Shown here: positions 37,801 to 42,953 of the stretch, piece after piece
Layout: every line of letters starts with the position of its first letter
Position numbering within the stretch: the first letter of the stretch is position 1
Source: Scardovia inopinata JCM 12537
GTDB lineage: Bacteria; Actinomycetota; Actinomycetes; Actinomycetales; Bifidobacteriaceae
Assembly (NCBI RefSeq): GCF_001042695.1
Contig: NZ_AP012334.1
Location: 310,001-374,000, forward strand
Length of the DNA: 64,000 bases
Direction of reading: 5' to 3'
Notes under the pieces: generated by a model
What the model was told of the DNA's origin: nothing
Databases searched by the model: none
Seen by the model: the letters and a program-made list of their open reading frames with translations, nothing else
Translations under genes and position numbers: made by a program

Positions 37801-38389
37801 TGAATCTGAACTGCACAACACCCTGCAGCACGCCATTGGCCGCACGCCTGGCAACCCGCTGTATGTCATCTCTCAGAAGAGTCTGACCGGACATGCCAAG
37901 GGAGGGGCAGCAGTATTCCAGCTGAATGGCCTGACTCAGGTCTTTTCTACTGGTTTAATCCCGGCAAATGCTTCTCTGGATTGTGTGGATCCTGAGCTTG
38001 CAGGGGATGACCTGATGGTTTGGTTCCGTCGCCCGCTCAATATTGCCGCAGCTGGCCGAACAGTTAAGGCTGGCCTGGTGACTTCCCTGGGATTCGGCCA
38101 TGTTTCCGGCCTCGTTGCTCTGGTCCATCCTGGCGCTTTTGAGGCTGCTATTGCACAAACCGATGGTCAGGAAGCTCTGGAAACCTGGCGGGCCAGGGCT
38201 AACCAGCGTCTGGCTGACGGTAACCGTCACTTCCATGATGGCATGTTGGGGAGGGAACCCCTCTTCCAGCAGATTGAGAACCGGCGATTCCATGAGGATT
38301 CGCACACATACGATTCTCACGAAGTGGAGAAGGCTATGCTGATGAATCCTCAGGCCCGGCTTGGTGCAGATGGCTTCTACCAGGCATAA
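28898..38389 (+). CDS. fas: Type I fatty acid synthase, 3163 aa
   Basis: A single polypeptide that performs all cycles of fatty acid synthesis. Domain order and landmarks: acetyltransferase (GHSQG, Ser about 123), enoyl reductase (MVAAMTPTTVEP about 431; GGSAGGHHS about 578), hot-dog dehydratase (ARVSGDFNPIHTS about 1260), malonyl/palmitoyl transferase (VYPGQGIQKQG about 1368; GHSLGEYNAL about 1470), Pro/Ala/Gln-rich linker (about 1780-1825), ACP with NGVSSRRNQLL (phosphopantetheine Ser about 1864), ketoreductase (VVTGVSQTSIAG about 2189), and ketosynthase (VSACATAA, Cys about 2806; LTGHAKGG about 2996). This AT-ER-DH-MPT-ACP-KR-KS order is that of the corynebacterial and mycobacterial enzyme. 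acpS follows and supplies the phosphopantetheine transferase. The ATG has a weak GAAAAAGG site. Confidence 0.97.
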   Translation: MDNSFFSSMTDQAHAFLFAGQSTPWAAALNDVKNNEEVMEQLKKYDSSSQTLLQPVATDLLTIYGHRLDLFSYASSSLVLGQAKYAEASVPGVVLAQLAALLDSRALGMPFDAHTFVSYAGHSQGLLSIDAVKVLVEQAGGRISQDQADDQIAAILAIARLIGAAGSKVSQENGIVPGNQSSPMLAVKGATSRQLQVLISRIPQTKGELTIGVKNSRDNYVVSGYPQDLAKLTATIEAEHKHQQKLRDQKVRGGSVFNPTVEYLEVSIPFHSQVLAPAVDLVQQWALSCGLDGDLAQRLAQGVLVDPVDWDQQIGQIVADFEEWKGKNPQGTVETDPANFGKTGSGDDRRLWFIDYGPGLVAHKLTEALVEGKGIGIVSAADSDKRLDLATPGKTYESGQDWSQFAPHLVHTAAGDKVSTAFTRLTGRSSIMVAAMTPTTVEPDLPAAAANAGYWAELAGGGQVTEEVFDQNVVRLKELLDEGTSVEFNAMFMDRYLWNLQFGSKHIVPKARVSGAPIDGVIVSAGVPEVDEALTLISRLHEDGFPYVVFKPGTVAQIKQVLTIAKQAAESTIIMEVEGGSAGGHHSWESLDDLLISTYAQIRQMANVVLVAGGGIGTPDRAADYISGQWSQRYDLPKMPVDGVMVGTALMTAKEAHTSPQVKKFLVETPGITADRPSDDPFAPLGESWVPSGGVAGGMSSGLSHLHADIYEIENASARAGRLLVAMEKNPQEIPAHKQEIIEALDQTAKPYFGDLEDMTYYQWAQRFIELTYPWADTTFGLRYQHLLHRIEARVCQQDRGQFQSVLSDQQIVEEPQQALDALAQAYPAAQELRVSPTDAAWFPQLSQEYPKPLPFVPVIDGDLLRWWGRDQLWQSEDDRYSADSVRIIPGPLSVAGITTMDEPVVDILTRFDQAVTDRVRQEDQATGYSPETSISVRSGSASDEEFIRQSPTISWVGHVMDNPAYGSRNDDQNYTLAPQGSTGSCQLYDLDIHLDTFWDDFPSSSVQKAPHAVRHIVIPLMVDHAHPFRMPIVDKDRLSAHIYTMLEQTAGIGNTAITGDQLTAMPVIDPSTVDDDHPFGLAHSSYTFSSDLGMNHESVTGGHLPQALQPSDIVPDALVGPVWPAIYTALGSVYVGKTPIIEGLLNAVHLDHSIALNGDEANLKSYYGQKINVVSWAENYAESSAGRVVTIHVEHRAEDGKVLANETERFAIRGRVYSSQLPVDAPDYGGMNIDMVPTSRRLLRRVRVQAPDNMTAFARVSGDFNPIHTSVRAARVSGLKAPLVHGMWLSATAQHIVQALDTKGASYELAGWTYTMYGMVQLSDTVEISVERVGKVRGAGLVLEITCRDNKEVVSRATAVCRPAVSAYVYPGQGIQKQGMTLDERSASPAARRIWERADKLTRSKLGFSILAVVRDNPKELTANGITYRHPEGLLNLTQFTQVALATVAQAQTARLREAGMTYEPAYFAGHSLGEYNALSAFAQIIPLETELELVFHRGSTMHHLIERDAKGRSNYRMGALRPNQFGVDDAHVKAYIDQVSQESGEFLQIVNYNLAGSQYAVAGTIAGLKALDVDSSRRAQEAGGKKPFMLVPGIDVPFHSTLLRKGVPEFREKLDSLLPENIDYQRLVGRYIPNLVARPFELTRDFARSILEVVPSERLKAVTENEDLWNEYAADESKLGRLLLVELLSWQFASPVRWIETQSLLFTPREQGGLGLDTYVEVGLGNSPTLANLGAKTLLLPEFDGVQVNVFNVGRDETRVYMTDDDPDSLVPQDEDLDDNLDDDSQDQAQNQTSAGSQGSQAQAAPAVPAPPAASTVSGPVSTEDIPFTAWDGIRTLIAFSAKIRPEQIGDQDTTDTLTNGVSSRRNQLLMDMSSELAVPSIEGAAEATVSALKPTVIKAAPRYKPFGHVLSDAIRERLHQLFGSAGVKQSHIAQRLSDAWGLGDGWAAFTTAELLLGTREGASTRGGDLATLPTAAVSNVSEADALIDKAVQDVAAAHGVTIALQSASPSASGAMVDSAALKEFASGITGDNGLLASTARYLLDKLGLGTPAQQGFNPDDVDADGGESESTDESIIDVVTAELGPKWPKLVAPRFDQRKAILLDDRWASAREDLAHLYYESLAASPDHTQPANSSLSSFTGAGQAVADQADWYADQANQAGRQDLVQIFRQISKLAEDSSVKSADIAVVTGVSQTSIAGQVMAGLLAQGATVIAASYSFDPDFIQWAKETYRTHAAGSAKLWLVPANLSSYRDVDALAAWVGSEQKETHGATTTVIKPAYAPTLLYPFAAPAMYGTMADTGELFESQARLMLWGVERLIAKLSPLGVETDVNHQLHVVLPGSPNRGTLGGDGAYGEIKSALDAIVNRSRVEKDWSANVTFAHPRIGWVRGTGLMGGNDPLVSTVEKMGVRTYSTEEIAQELIKLSSAQSRKQALAGPLEVDLTGGMGSVSLDMSELRQEATRQAKEEAASDPSSTDASSVTSADHTLIKALPTLHIPQQASVNLSDWTAVTARPEDEIVIVSIGEMGPWGSGRTRHDAELGIRPDGQVDLSAEGVLELAWNMGLISWQDSPQPGWTDAEGNLIEESDIYDHFHDEVVARSGIRPFDDGMGSDYQHGTDERAAEVFLDHDITFSVASEEIAKEYYDADEAHTVIQYDDQADEWLVTRTKGASAHVPRRAVMSRQVGGQFPRGFDPQKWGIPASMVGEVDPIALWNIVTTVDAFISAGFSPSEILQAIHPSKLASTQGTGFGGMHSMRQLYVNRYLSQPYPTDILQEALPNVVAAHVMQSYIGGYGNMIQPVSACATAAVSLEEGVDKIRLGKADFVVTGAIDDIGVESVNGFGDMNATANSDEMYAKGISSRFFSRANDRRRGGFLEAQGGGTILITRGDLAEKLGLPVAAVVAYANSFADGAHTSIPAPGLGALAAAQGGQDSVLAGELRKLGLTVDDITLVSKHDTSTNANDPNESELHNTLQHAIGRTPGNPLYVISQKSLTGHAKGGAAVFQLNGLTQVFSTGLIPANASLDCVDPELAGDDLMVWFRRPLNIAAAGRTVKAGLVTSLGFGHVSGLVALVHPGAFEAAIAQTDGQEALETWRARANQRLADGNRHFHDGMLGREPLFQQIENRRFHEDSHTYDSHEVEKAMLMNPQARLGADGFYQA

Positions 38390-38478
38390 CTTTTTCCACA
38401 TTTTCCAGGCCTCGACAGGCAGCGCATGTCTCACAGGTATCAGTAGCCTTGCATGGCATGTCTGCTAGCTGTGATTTT

Positions 38479-38511
38479 GGGTCGGTTGTCCTTGTGACGA
38501 CCGACCCTTTT
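38479..38511 (+). terminator. Rho-independent terminator after fas
   Basis: Stem GGGTCGGT (38479-38486) with ACCGACCC (38500-38507), extended by GTC/GAC pairing in the loop, then TTTTAG. It separates fas from acpS, so acpS needs its own promoter. Confidence 0.85.
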
Positions 38512-38575
38512 AGTCAGAACACTGTCCCCCCCCATGCAATATGTCATCTGCTTCATTCCGTATATTCCAAAAAAT

Positions 38576-38591
38576 GATAATATATATACCA
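38576..38591 (+). promoter_or_regulatory. Likely promoter for a leaderless acpS message
   Basis: GATAAT (38576-38581) lies 9 bases upstream of ATG 38591, with TTCATT (38552-38557) as a weak -35 about 18 bases before. No Shine-Dalgarno sequence is present, so transcription may begin at or next to the ATG. Confidence 0.5.
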
Positions 38592-39103
38592 TGATTCAGG
38601 CAACAATTCAGGGCATTGGGCATGATGTGGTTAATATTCATGATTTTTCGACTCAATGCGGACAGAACCCGCATTTTATCCGGAATTTCTTTTCAGCCAC
38701 AGAGATCCGTCAAGCCCGACGGCGCAGTCTTGTCAAAAATGATGATCTGTCCCTTCATCTTGCTGCTCGCTGGGCTGGTAAGGAGGCCTTTATTAAAGCC
38801 TGGTGTCAGGCCTTGTCTTTTGCTGAATCTCAGGAGGAAAGGGAGCTTCCATCTCAGAATGAGAATTATCCCTACACTATCGAGAATTTTCCCTGGAAAG
38901 AAGTAGAAATTCTCGATGATGCCCACGGTGTGCCCAACCTGTATCTATCTGCTCAGATGAGGAGGAAACTGGCAGAAAGCCTGGAGATTGTGGAAGAGCA
39001 GGCAATTTTTAGTGTTTCTCTTAGCCACGATGATCCTATTGCTTCGGCAGTAGCAATTATTCAAGCTCAGCCAAGAAAAAATGAGCAGGACCCAAGCTTG
39101 TAA
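38591..39103 (+). CDS. acpS: Holo-[acyl-carrier-protein] synthase, 170 aa
   Basis: Transfers 4'-phosphopantetheine from CoA to the ACP domain of Fas. The metal-binding motif reads GIGHDVVNI (Asp about 11) and the second motif is RWAGKEAFIKAWC. A polar insertion (SQEERELPSQNENY) sits between them and the C-terminal ILDDAHGVPNLYL and FSVSLSHDDPIASA strands. ATG 38591 is preferred over an in-frame ATG at 38534, because the upstream 19 residues are unlike the family and a -10 lies just before it. Position directly after fas matches its partner role. Confidence 0.93.
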   Translation: MIQATIQGIGHDVVNIHDFSTQCGQNPHFIRNFFSATEIRQARRRSLVKNDDLSLHLAARWAGKEAFIKAWCQALSFAESQEERELPSQNENYPYTIENFPWKEVEILDDAHGVPNLYLSAQMRRKLAESLEIVEEQAIFSVSLSHDDPIASAVAIIQAQPRKNEQDPSL

Positions 39104-39132
39104 GCCTTAAGCCGCAAGCCGGGCTTAAGGCT
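39103..39132 (+). terminator. Stem-loop after acpS
   Basis: Perfect 11-bp stem AGCCTTAAGCC (39103-39113) and GGCTTAAGGCT (39122-39132) with an 8-base loop. Only a weak AT-rich tail follows, so termination may be partial. Confidence 0.55.
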
Positions 39133-39146
39133 ATAAACTTGTTTCG

Positions 39147-39243
39147 CATTCGCGAATGATTATATTAAAAAATGAAAGAGACATGTCAATTCGCGAATGG
39201 AAACGTCGTGTCCCGTTTAATTACAATCCTTTCGCAAATGCGA
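39147..39243. promoter_or_regulatory. Cluster of three TCGC/GCGA palindromes
   Basis: CATTCGCGAATG (39147-39158), ATTCGCGAAT (39189-39198) and TCGCA-AA-TGCGA (39232-39243) lie within 100 bases, just upstream of a decayed HTH gene. The spacing and shared half-site suggest operators of a phage-type repressor. Confidence 0.6.
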
Positions 39244-39266
39244 TAGCATTTATCGATGGTTAAAAA

Positions 39267-39476
39267 GATGATTTACGATCAGTCACTGACTTCACTAGAC
39301 AGATAGCCGATGGCATCAGATATTTATCTATAAAGCATAATGATACTGGTAAGAAAATTTCCCAAGATCTTAATAGATCAACCGGCTATATAAGTATAAG
39401 AATGAGTGGCTTACAGAGTTGAGACACAGATGAGCTCGACTTTTTTGCTAAACATGGCATTACGCTTCAGCTTTAG
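39267..39476 (+). pseudogene. Decayed HTH repressor-like gene
   Basis: Frame reads DDLRSVTDFTRQIADGIRYL then SIKHNDTGKKISQDLNRST, GYISIRMSGLQS, stop, DTDELDFFAKHGITLQL. The middle is a Cro/CI-like helix-turn-helix. An in-frame TGA at 39420-39422 falls where a Trp (TGG) would continue the family pattern, and no start codon with a ribosome site is present. It is a remnant of a mobile element. Confidence 0.65.
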
Positions 39477-39620
39477 ACATGTTAGATGAGATACGTCAGA
39501 GACAAAATAGTAAAATACAATCTTATGTTCTTGTTGCTGATAGGGATCTGAATAAACTTCTTGGAGCGTAAATACCTGATGAATGACAAGTTATCAATTG
39601 ATAATCAAGGAGAATAGAAA

Positions 39621-40346
39621 ATGAGAATCATAGACAAAGCTATCAAACGTATAAAATTAAGTTTTCATAATAATACACAGCAAACCTCAAAGATAAATAC
39701 GCTGCCCAATAATGCTAAACTTCAAACGTTGAGCATGGAAGCGGACACAATTATCTTTGACACAGAAACAACAGGAAATTTTTCTGATCAAAGAATCATT
39801 GAGATAGGAGGACTTTTCCTTAGAAAAGGTGTACCGATAGGCGAGTGGCAGCAACTTATCAACCCGGGTGTGAATATTACCCATTTTTCACAACATTTAT
39901 CAGGCATTAATGATGCAATGATTGCTAATGAGCCACCAGCAAGCACTGTAATACCATGGTTTATTAACTCTATTCAAAACCTTACCATTGTAGGGTACAA
40001 TGTTAACTTTGATATTAATGCTCTCAATGAGGAAGCAAATAGGCTTGGAATGAGTGGAATATCTGTAAGCAATGTTATTGATGTTATTGATATTGCACGT
40101 CAATCGTTACCAAATTCGCCAAGTTATTCACTCGAACAAGTTGCTATATTACTTAATGTTAGTGATACTGAAAAGCATCGTGCATTAGATGATGCCATAC
40201 TCACATGGAAGTGTTGGCAAAAAATGGAAAGCATGAATAATAAACAAATTATTCTTTCACAAGAACAGGTAACGACAGTATCACAACGTAATAGCAAAAT
40301 ACGAAATGATAAAAACAAAGCATGTTCTTTTAAGCAGGTATCTTGA
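39621..40346 (+). CDS. DEDDh 3'-5' exonuclease (DnaQ-like), 241 aa
   Basis: A DNA or RNA 3'-5' exonuclease domain of the DNA polymerase III epsilon type. Exo I is IIFDTETTG (Asp47, Glu49), Exo II contains GYNVNFDINALN, and Exo III is EKHRALDDAILT. AAGGAG lies 6 bases before the ATG. The base composition is clearly more AT-rich than the surrounding core genes. The frame ends in a lysine-rich tail; the following domain continues in another frame (see next entry), so the original gene was probably longer. Role could be phage defence, repair or simply mobile-element baggage. Confidence 0.85.
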   Translation: MRIIDKAIKRIKLSFHNNTQQTSKINTLPNNAKLQTLSMEADTIIFDTETTGNFSDQRIIEIGGLFLRKGVPIGEWQQLINPGVNITHFSQHLSGINDAMIANEPPASTVIPWFINSIQNLTIVGYNVNFDINALNEEANRLGMSGISVSNVIDVIDIARQSLPNSPSYSLEQVAILLNVSDTEKHRALDDAILTWKCWQKMESMNNKQIILSQEQVTTVSQRNSKIRNDKNKACSFKQVS

Positions 40347-40710
40347 TAATTCAAGTGATCCAATAAATCAGAAACCTTCAGGTAGAGAGATTATATCTTA
40401 TGACAGGGGTGAAAATCTAACAGGGTGGAAAAATCACCAGGAGATATTGGCTCATTATGGTTATGATGATTGGCTGTGGGTATATGTTATACCAGGTGTT
40501 ATTAAACGAGGTAAGTATAAGGGTGAGCCTACTTATGATGTTTATCTTGATGGTGAGCTGATTGGAAATTTGACGTCGACTATATACTAGTATCATCAAG
40601 GGCAGGTTCCGCCTGAAGGTGCAGTTATGATTGCCCGTATTAGAGATTCTGCAAATGATAAGAGTCTAGGAAGATATCAAGTGAGATTACAAATGCCAGA
40701 GCGGAACTAG
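40306..40710 (+). pseudogene. Detached C-terminal domain (HIRAN-like) of the exonuclease
   Basis: Overlaps the end of the exonuclease frame. It reads SGREIISYDRGENLTGW, LWVYVIPGVIKRGKYKG, TYDVYLDGELIGNLTSTIY, TAG stop (40588-40590), YHQGQVPPEGAVMIARI, GRYQVRLQMPERN, TAG. Deleting one A from the A5 run at 40311-40315 joins it to the exonuclease. The fold hints (WVYV strand, VYLDGELIGNL, ARIRD) look like a HIRAN-type domain, but that is tentative. Frameshift plus amber codon mean it is not translated as one protein. Confidence 0.7.
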
Positions 40711-40764
40711 TAATAATTATTATTATGGTTACTGTTGATAGTCTTTACAGTACGGCTGACAGCA

Positions 40765-40905
40765 GTGAAACTCGTCAACCCGACAGAGTATAAGATGACT
40801 GCCAGGGCGTATGAGAATAATAAATGGCAGATGGCAGTAGCATTAAATATTACAAGCCAGGTTCTTACAGATTATGAGACTCTTCTCGCAAGTAAAAGGC
40901 TTTAA
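40765..40905 (+). pseudogene. Possible gene remnant, 46 codons
   Basis: A short frame that starts with GTG and ends with TYETLLASKRL-like residues (KLVNPTEYKMTARAYENNK, WQMAVALNITSQV, LTDYETLLASKRL). It looks protein-like and sits in the same frame as the detached exonuclease domain. It may be a fragment of a further gene lost from the island. No homology can be assigned. Confidence 0.35.
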
Positions 40906-40944
40906 ACGTCTCTCCCATTTTTCAGTGAAGTACCCTAAAATAAA

Positions 40945-41442
40945 CTATCCTAATACTGGCGGTGCAGGAGTGTCTGGGATGCAGAATCGGTAATCAACAG
41001 ACCGTTCATCATCACCATCTATCATTGCTGTCCACTTATATTGCCCAGAAGCTAAAGGAATACCAGTACCAAAATCTATAACTGTATGATATTGCGATGT
41101 TAAAAATTTTTTTGTACCAAGGTCAAGATTTGTTGACTCAGTATCTAAAGTAATAACATTTGCTACTCGTAATGGTTGAGGCCCAGTAGCGCCAGGGATT
41201 TCAACAATCTTATCATTACTATCACGAAGTGAATATTCAATTGTCATTTCAATGGGACAATATTTACCTGGAACTGCGAAAATAAAAATAACAGAAAATC
41301 TGCTAGTAACAGGTGCTCCCTGTACTGGATAGAATAATATATTAATACCTTCTCCAAGAATATTCATTTTCCCAGATGAATCATTACTAGCATAATCTGC
41401 CATGAGAATCTTGATTGTGGCATTTTGCGAGGCAATACTCAT
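40945..41442 (-). CDS. Unknown protein, DUF6941-like, 165 aa, third gene of the hicAB module
   Basis: A soluble beta-rich protein with no signal peptide or membrane segment. Landmarks are IKILMADYASNDSSGKMN at the N-terminus, INILGEGINILFYPV (written approximately, residues 26-40), RFSVIFIFAVPGKYCPIEM, and RSVDYRFCIPDTPAPP at the end. The layout, including a first strand followed by GKMNILGEGIN, resembles DUF6941 proteins of unknown function. Its ATG overlaps the stop of hicB by one base (TAATG), which ties its translation to the toxin-antitoxin genes. It could be a third partner, a guard, or a passenger; function unknown. Confidence 0.6.
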   Translation of the reverse strand: MSIASQNATIKILMADYASNDSSGKMNILGEGINILFYPVQGAPVTSRFSVIFIFAVPGKYCPIEMTIEYSLRDSNDKIVEIPGATGPQPLRVANVITLDTESTNLDLGTKKFLTSQYHTVIDFGTGIPLASGQYKWTAMIDGDDERSVDYRFCIPDTPAPPVLG

Positions 41443-41780
41443 TATGCTCCAATTAATTGCGAATCATGGCACACACGATTTAAAGTATCGCCTGTTTGTG
41501 GTGTTGAAACAAAAAATGGTTGTTTGCGATCTTCTTTTTGTTGAGGGACAACAAAACTCATAGTATTGCTCTGAAGCAGGGGAACACCATTATCAAGAGA
41601 CTCATGAACATCATACTTTTCATTCATTTTCTGTTCCTTAGCGAACATGGAAATACCTTCTTGTGCCAGCTTATGAACATCATTGAAAGTATCACTGCTA
41701 GCAGTATATCCTGGCATATCAGGAGATTCTACCCACCAAATACCATCTTCATGGTGAAAGATTAATTTAATAACTGCCAT
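41442..41780 (-). CDS. hicB: HicB-like antitoxin, 112 aa
   Basis: The partial RNase H fold domain of HicB is visible: MAVIKLIFHHEDGIWWVES, PDMPGYTASSDTFNDV, HKLAQEGISMFAKEQ (a helix). It should bind and block the HicA RNase encoded just upstream (8-base gap). The C-terminal 40 residues contain no ribbon-helix-helix or helix-turn-helix that I recognise, unlike most HicB repressors. GGGGCATT is the best ribosome site before ATG 41780. Autoregulation is therefore uncertain. Confidence 0.75.
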   Translation of the reverse strand: MAVIKLIFHHEDGIWWVESPDMPGYTASSDTFNDVHKLAQEGISMFAKEQKMNEKYDVHESLDNGVPLLQSNTMSFVVPQQKEDRKQPFFVSTPQTGDTLNRVCHDSQLIGA

Positions 41781-41788
41781 AATGCCCC

Positions 41789-42028
41789 TTATTTTTGGTT
41801 AAGAATATTTTTTATTTCATCCTCGGTTAAGCCAATATCTTTTTTAAGAATTTTCTTAACTAAACCGGGTGGTATTTCTTTAGTATGTAATGCTAAGGTT
41901 AACGATGGATGTTCCGGTGATGATAAATGTCGATGTGAACCAGTCCTTTGCCTTATTTCTTTATATCCAAGATCTTGAAGAATCTTGCTTAATTTTTTAG
42001 GATTCATAGAGGGGTAATTAATTGTCAT
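41789..42028 (-). CDS. hicA: HicA-like mRNA interferase toxin, 79 aa
   Basis: A dsRBD-fold RNase of the HicA family, which cleaves mRNA to slow growth. The catalytic His lies in GSHRHLSS (His32), followed by EHPSLTLALHTKEIPPGLVK, and the N-terminal KKLSKILQDLGYKEIR fits the first helix and strand. GGAGG 6 bases upstream decides ATG 42028; a longer form starting at 42061 lacks a good site. It is the first gene of the hicA-hicB-unknown operon. Confidence 0.85.
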   Translation of the reverse strand: MTINYPSMNPKKLSKILQDLGYKEIRQRTGSHRHLSSPEHPSLTLALHTKEIPPGLVKKILKKDIGLTEDEIKNILNQK

Positions 42029-42061
42029 ACTATTCCTCCATGTAACATTCTTCATACCCAT

Positions 42062-42530
42062 TAAATCATAGTTTTCTGATTTATGGAAATCTCACTATAT
42101 GTCATGTCGTTTTAAATAAGATAAGAAAAATCATAATCATTGTGTAGTAAGGAGTTTATTGATAATGTGGATTATTTGTTCTAATGGTAGGCTGATAAGA
42201 ATCTGATCGCGTTCTTCCTCCGGTAAGGGCGTATGCAAGCGGTGAGACTGTTTTTACTATCATCTGCTGCTGGTGGGGGGTGTCCTGCCGGTTAGCAAAC
42301 TGTCGAGTGTGTGCATGACGTGCTACTGGTGATGTTCCCGTATGATCGTCTGCTCATAGTTTTCTGCCGTTTAATAGGATGTTGGGTATTTTCTTCTGGC
42401 TTGTTTACTGTACCTAACATTTTACCCAACAATTATATCACGTTTCAGCACGTTTCAGCATGAAAACTAGCATGGTAGGGTAGTGGATATTAATCGGCAG
42501 GAAACCTAGCATACAAGCCAAAAACCGCAT
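42062..42530. other. AT-rich intergenic region upstream of hicA
   Basis: No convincing gene. It contains a 9-bp inverted repeat TGTTGGGTA (42380-42388) with TACCCAACA (42423-42431), a near copy TACCTAACAT between them, and a tandem CACGTTTCAG pair at 42440-42459. An AAATCA/TGATTT inverted repeat near hicA (42066-42090) may be its operator. Confidence 0.45.
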
Positions 42531-42562
42531 AAAAAAAGAGCTCCGCTAGTATACCTAGCAGA
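42531..42562 (-). terminator. Terminator for tRNA-Ser
   Basis: On the minus strand the stem CTCTGCTAGG/CTAGCGGAG has one mismatch and a TATA loop, and is followed by T7. It lies just 3' of tRNA-Ser. Confidence 0.8.
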
Positions 42563-42571
42563 GCCTAGAAG

Positions 42572-42658
42572 CGGAGACAGAGGGATTCGAACCCTCGAAC
42601 CGCTTACGCAGTTAACACCTTAGCAGGGTGCCCCTTTCGGCCACTCAGGCATGTCTCC
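42572..42658 (-). tRNA. tRNA-Ser (GCT)
   Basis: Acceptor stem GGAGACA/TGTCTCC, discriminator G (42572), anticodon loop CTGCTAA with GCT at 42624-42622, and the long variable arm of class II tRNAs. The T arm contains GGTTCGAATCC. Its 3' end faces the accessory island. Confidence 0.95.
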
Positions 42659-42953
42659 AATGCTGCACAGAGGTTGTTCCTCTGCATTCATTAAAAAATG
42701 GCAACGTAAGTAGTTTATGAAACTACATGGACGAACGTGACTGTCGAGTCTTGTCTTAACATATCTTCTTTCACATTCAGGCAGGGAAAGCTTCCTTTTA
42801 GCAAAACGTTGCAGGCAGCCGCTATAATTCCTTAGGTTGTCGAACAGGTACAAGAACTGTGCAGACAGAAAATTTGTCAAGGAGTCTGCCCGTATTGTAC
42901 AGGTTATAGATTAGTGGCTGTTGATTTAGTTTTGTTGCGAGGAACTGGAAACT

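Noticed and set aside
28856-38434. Many long minus-strand frames opposite fas
   Set aside because: They mirror fas codon bias and have no domains; treated as shadows of the synthase gene.
39420-39422. TGA as selenocysteine in the HTH frame
   Set aside because: No selenocysteine insertion element is apparent and the position fits a mutated Trp codon in a repressor.
42572-42658. attachment site duplication of tRNA-Ser near acpS
   Set aside because: No copy of the tRNA 3' segment was found in 39100-39260, so the island boundary is not proven.
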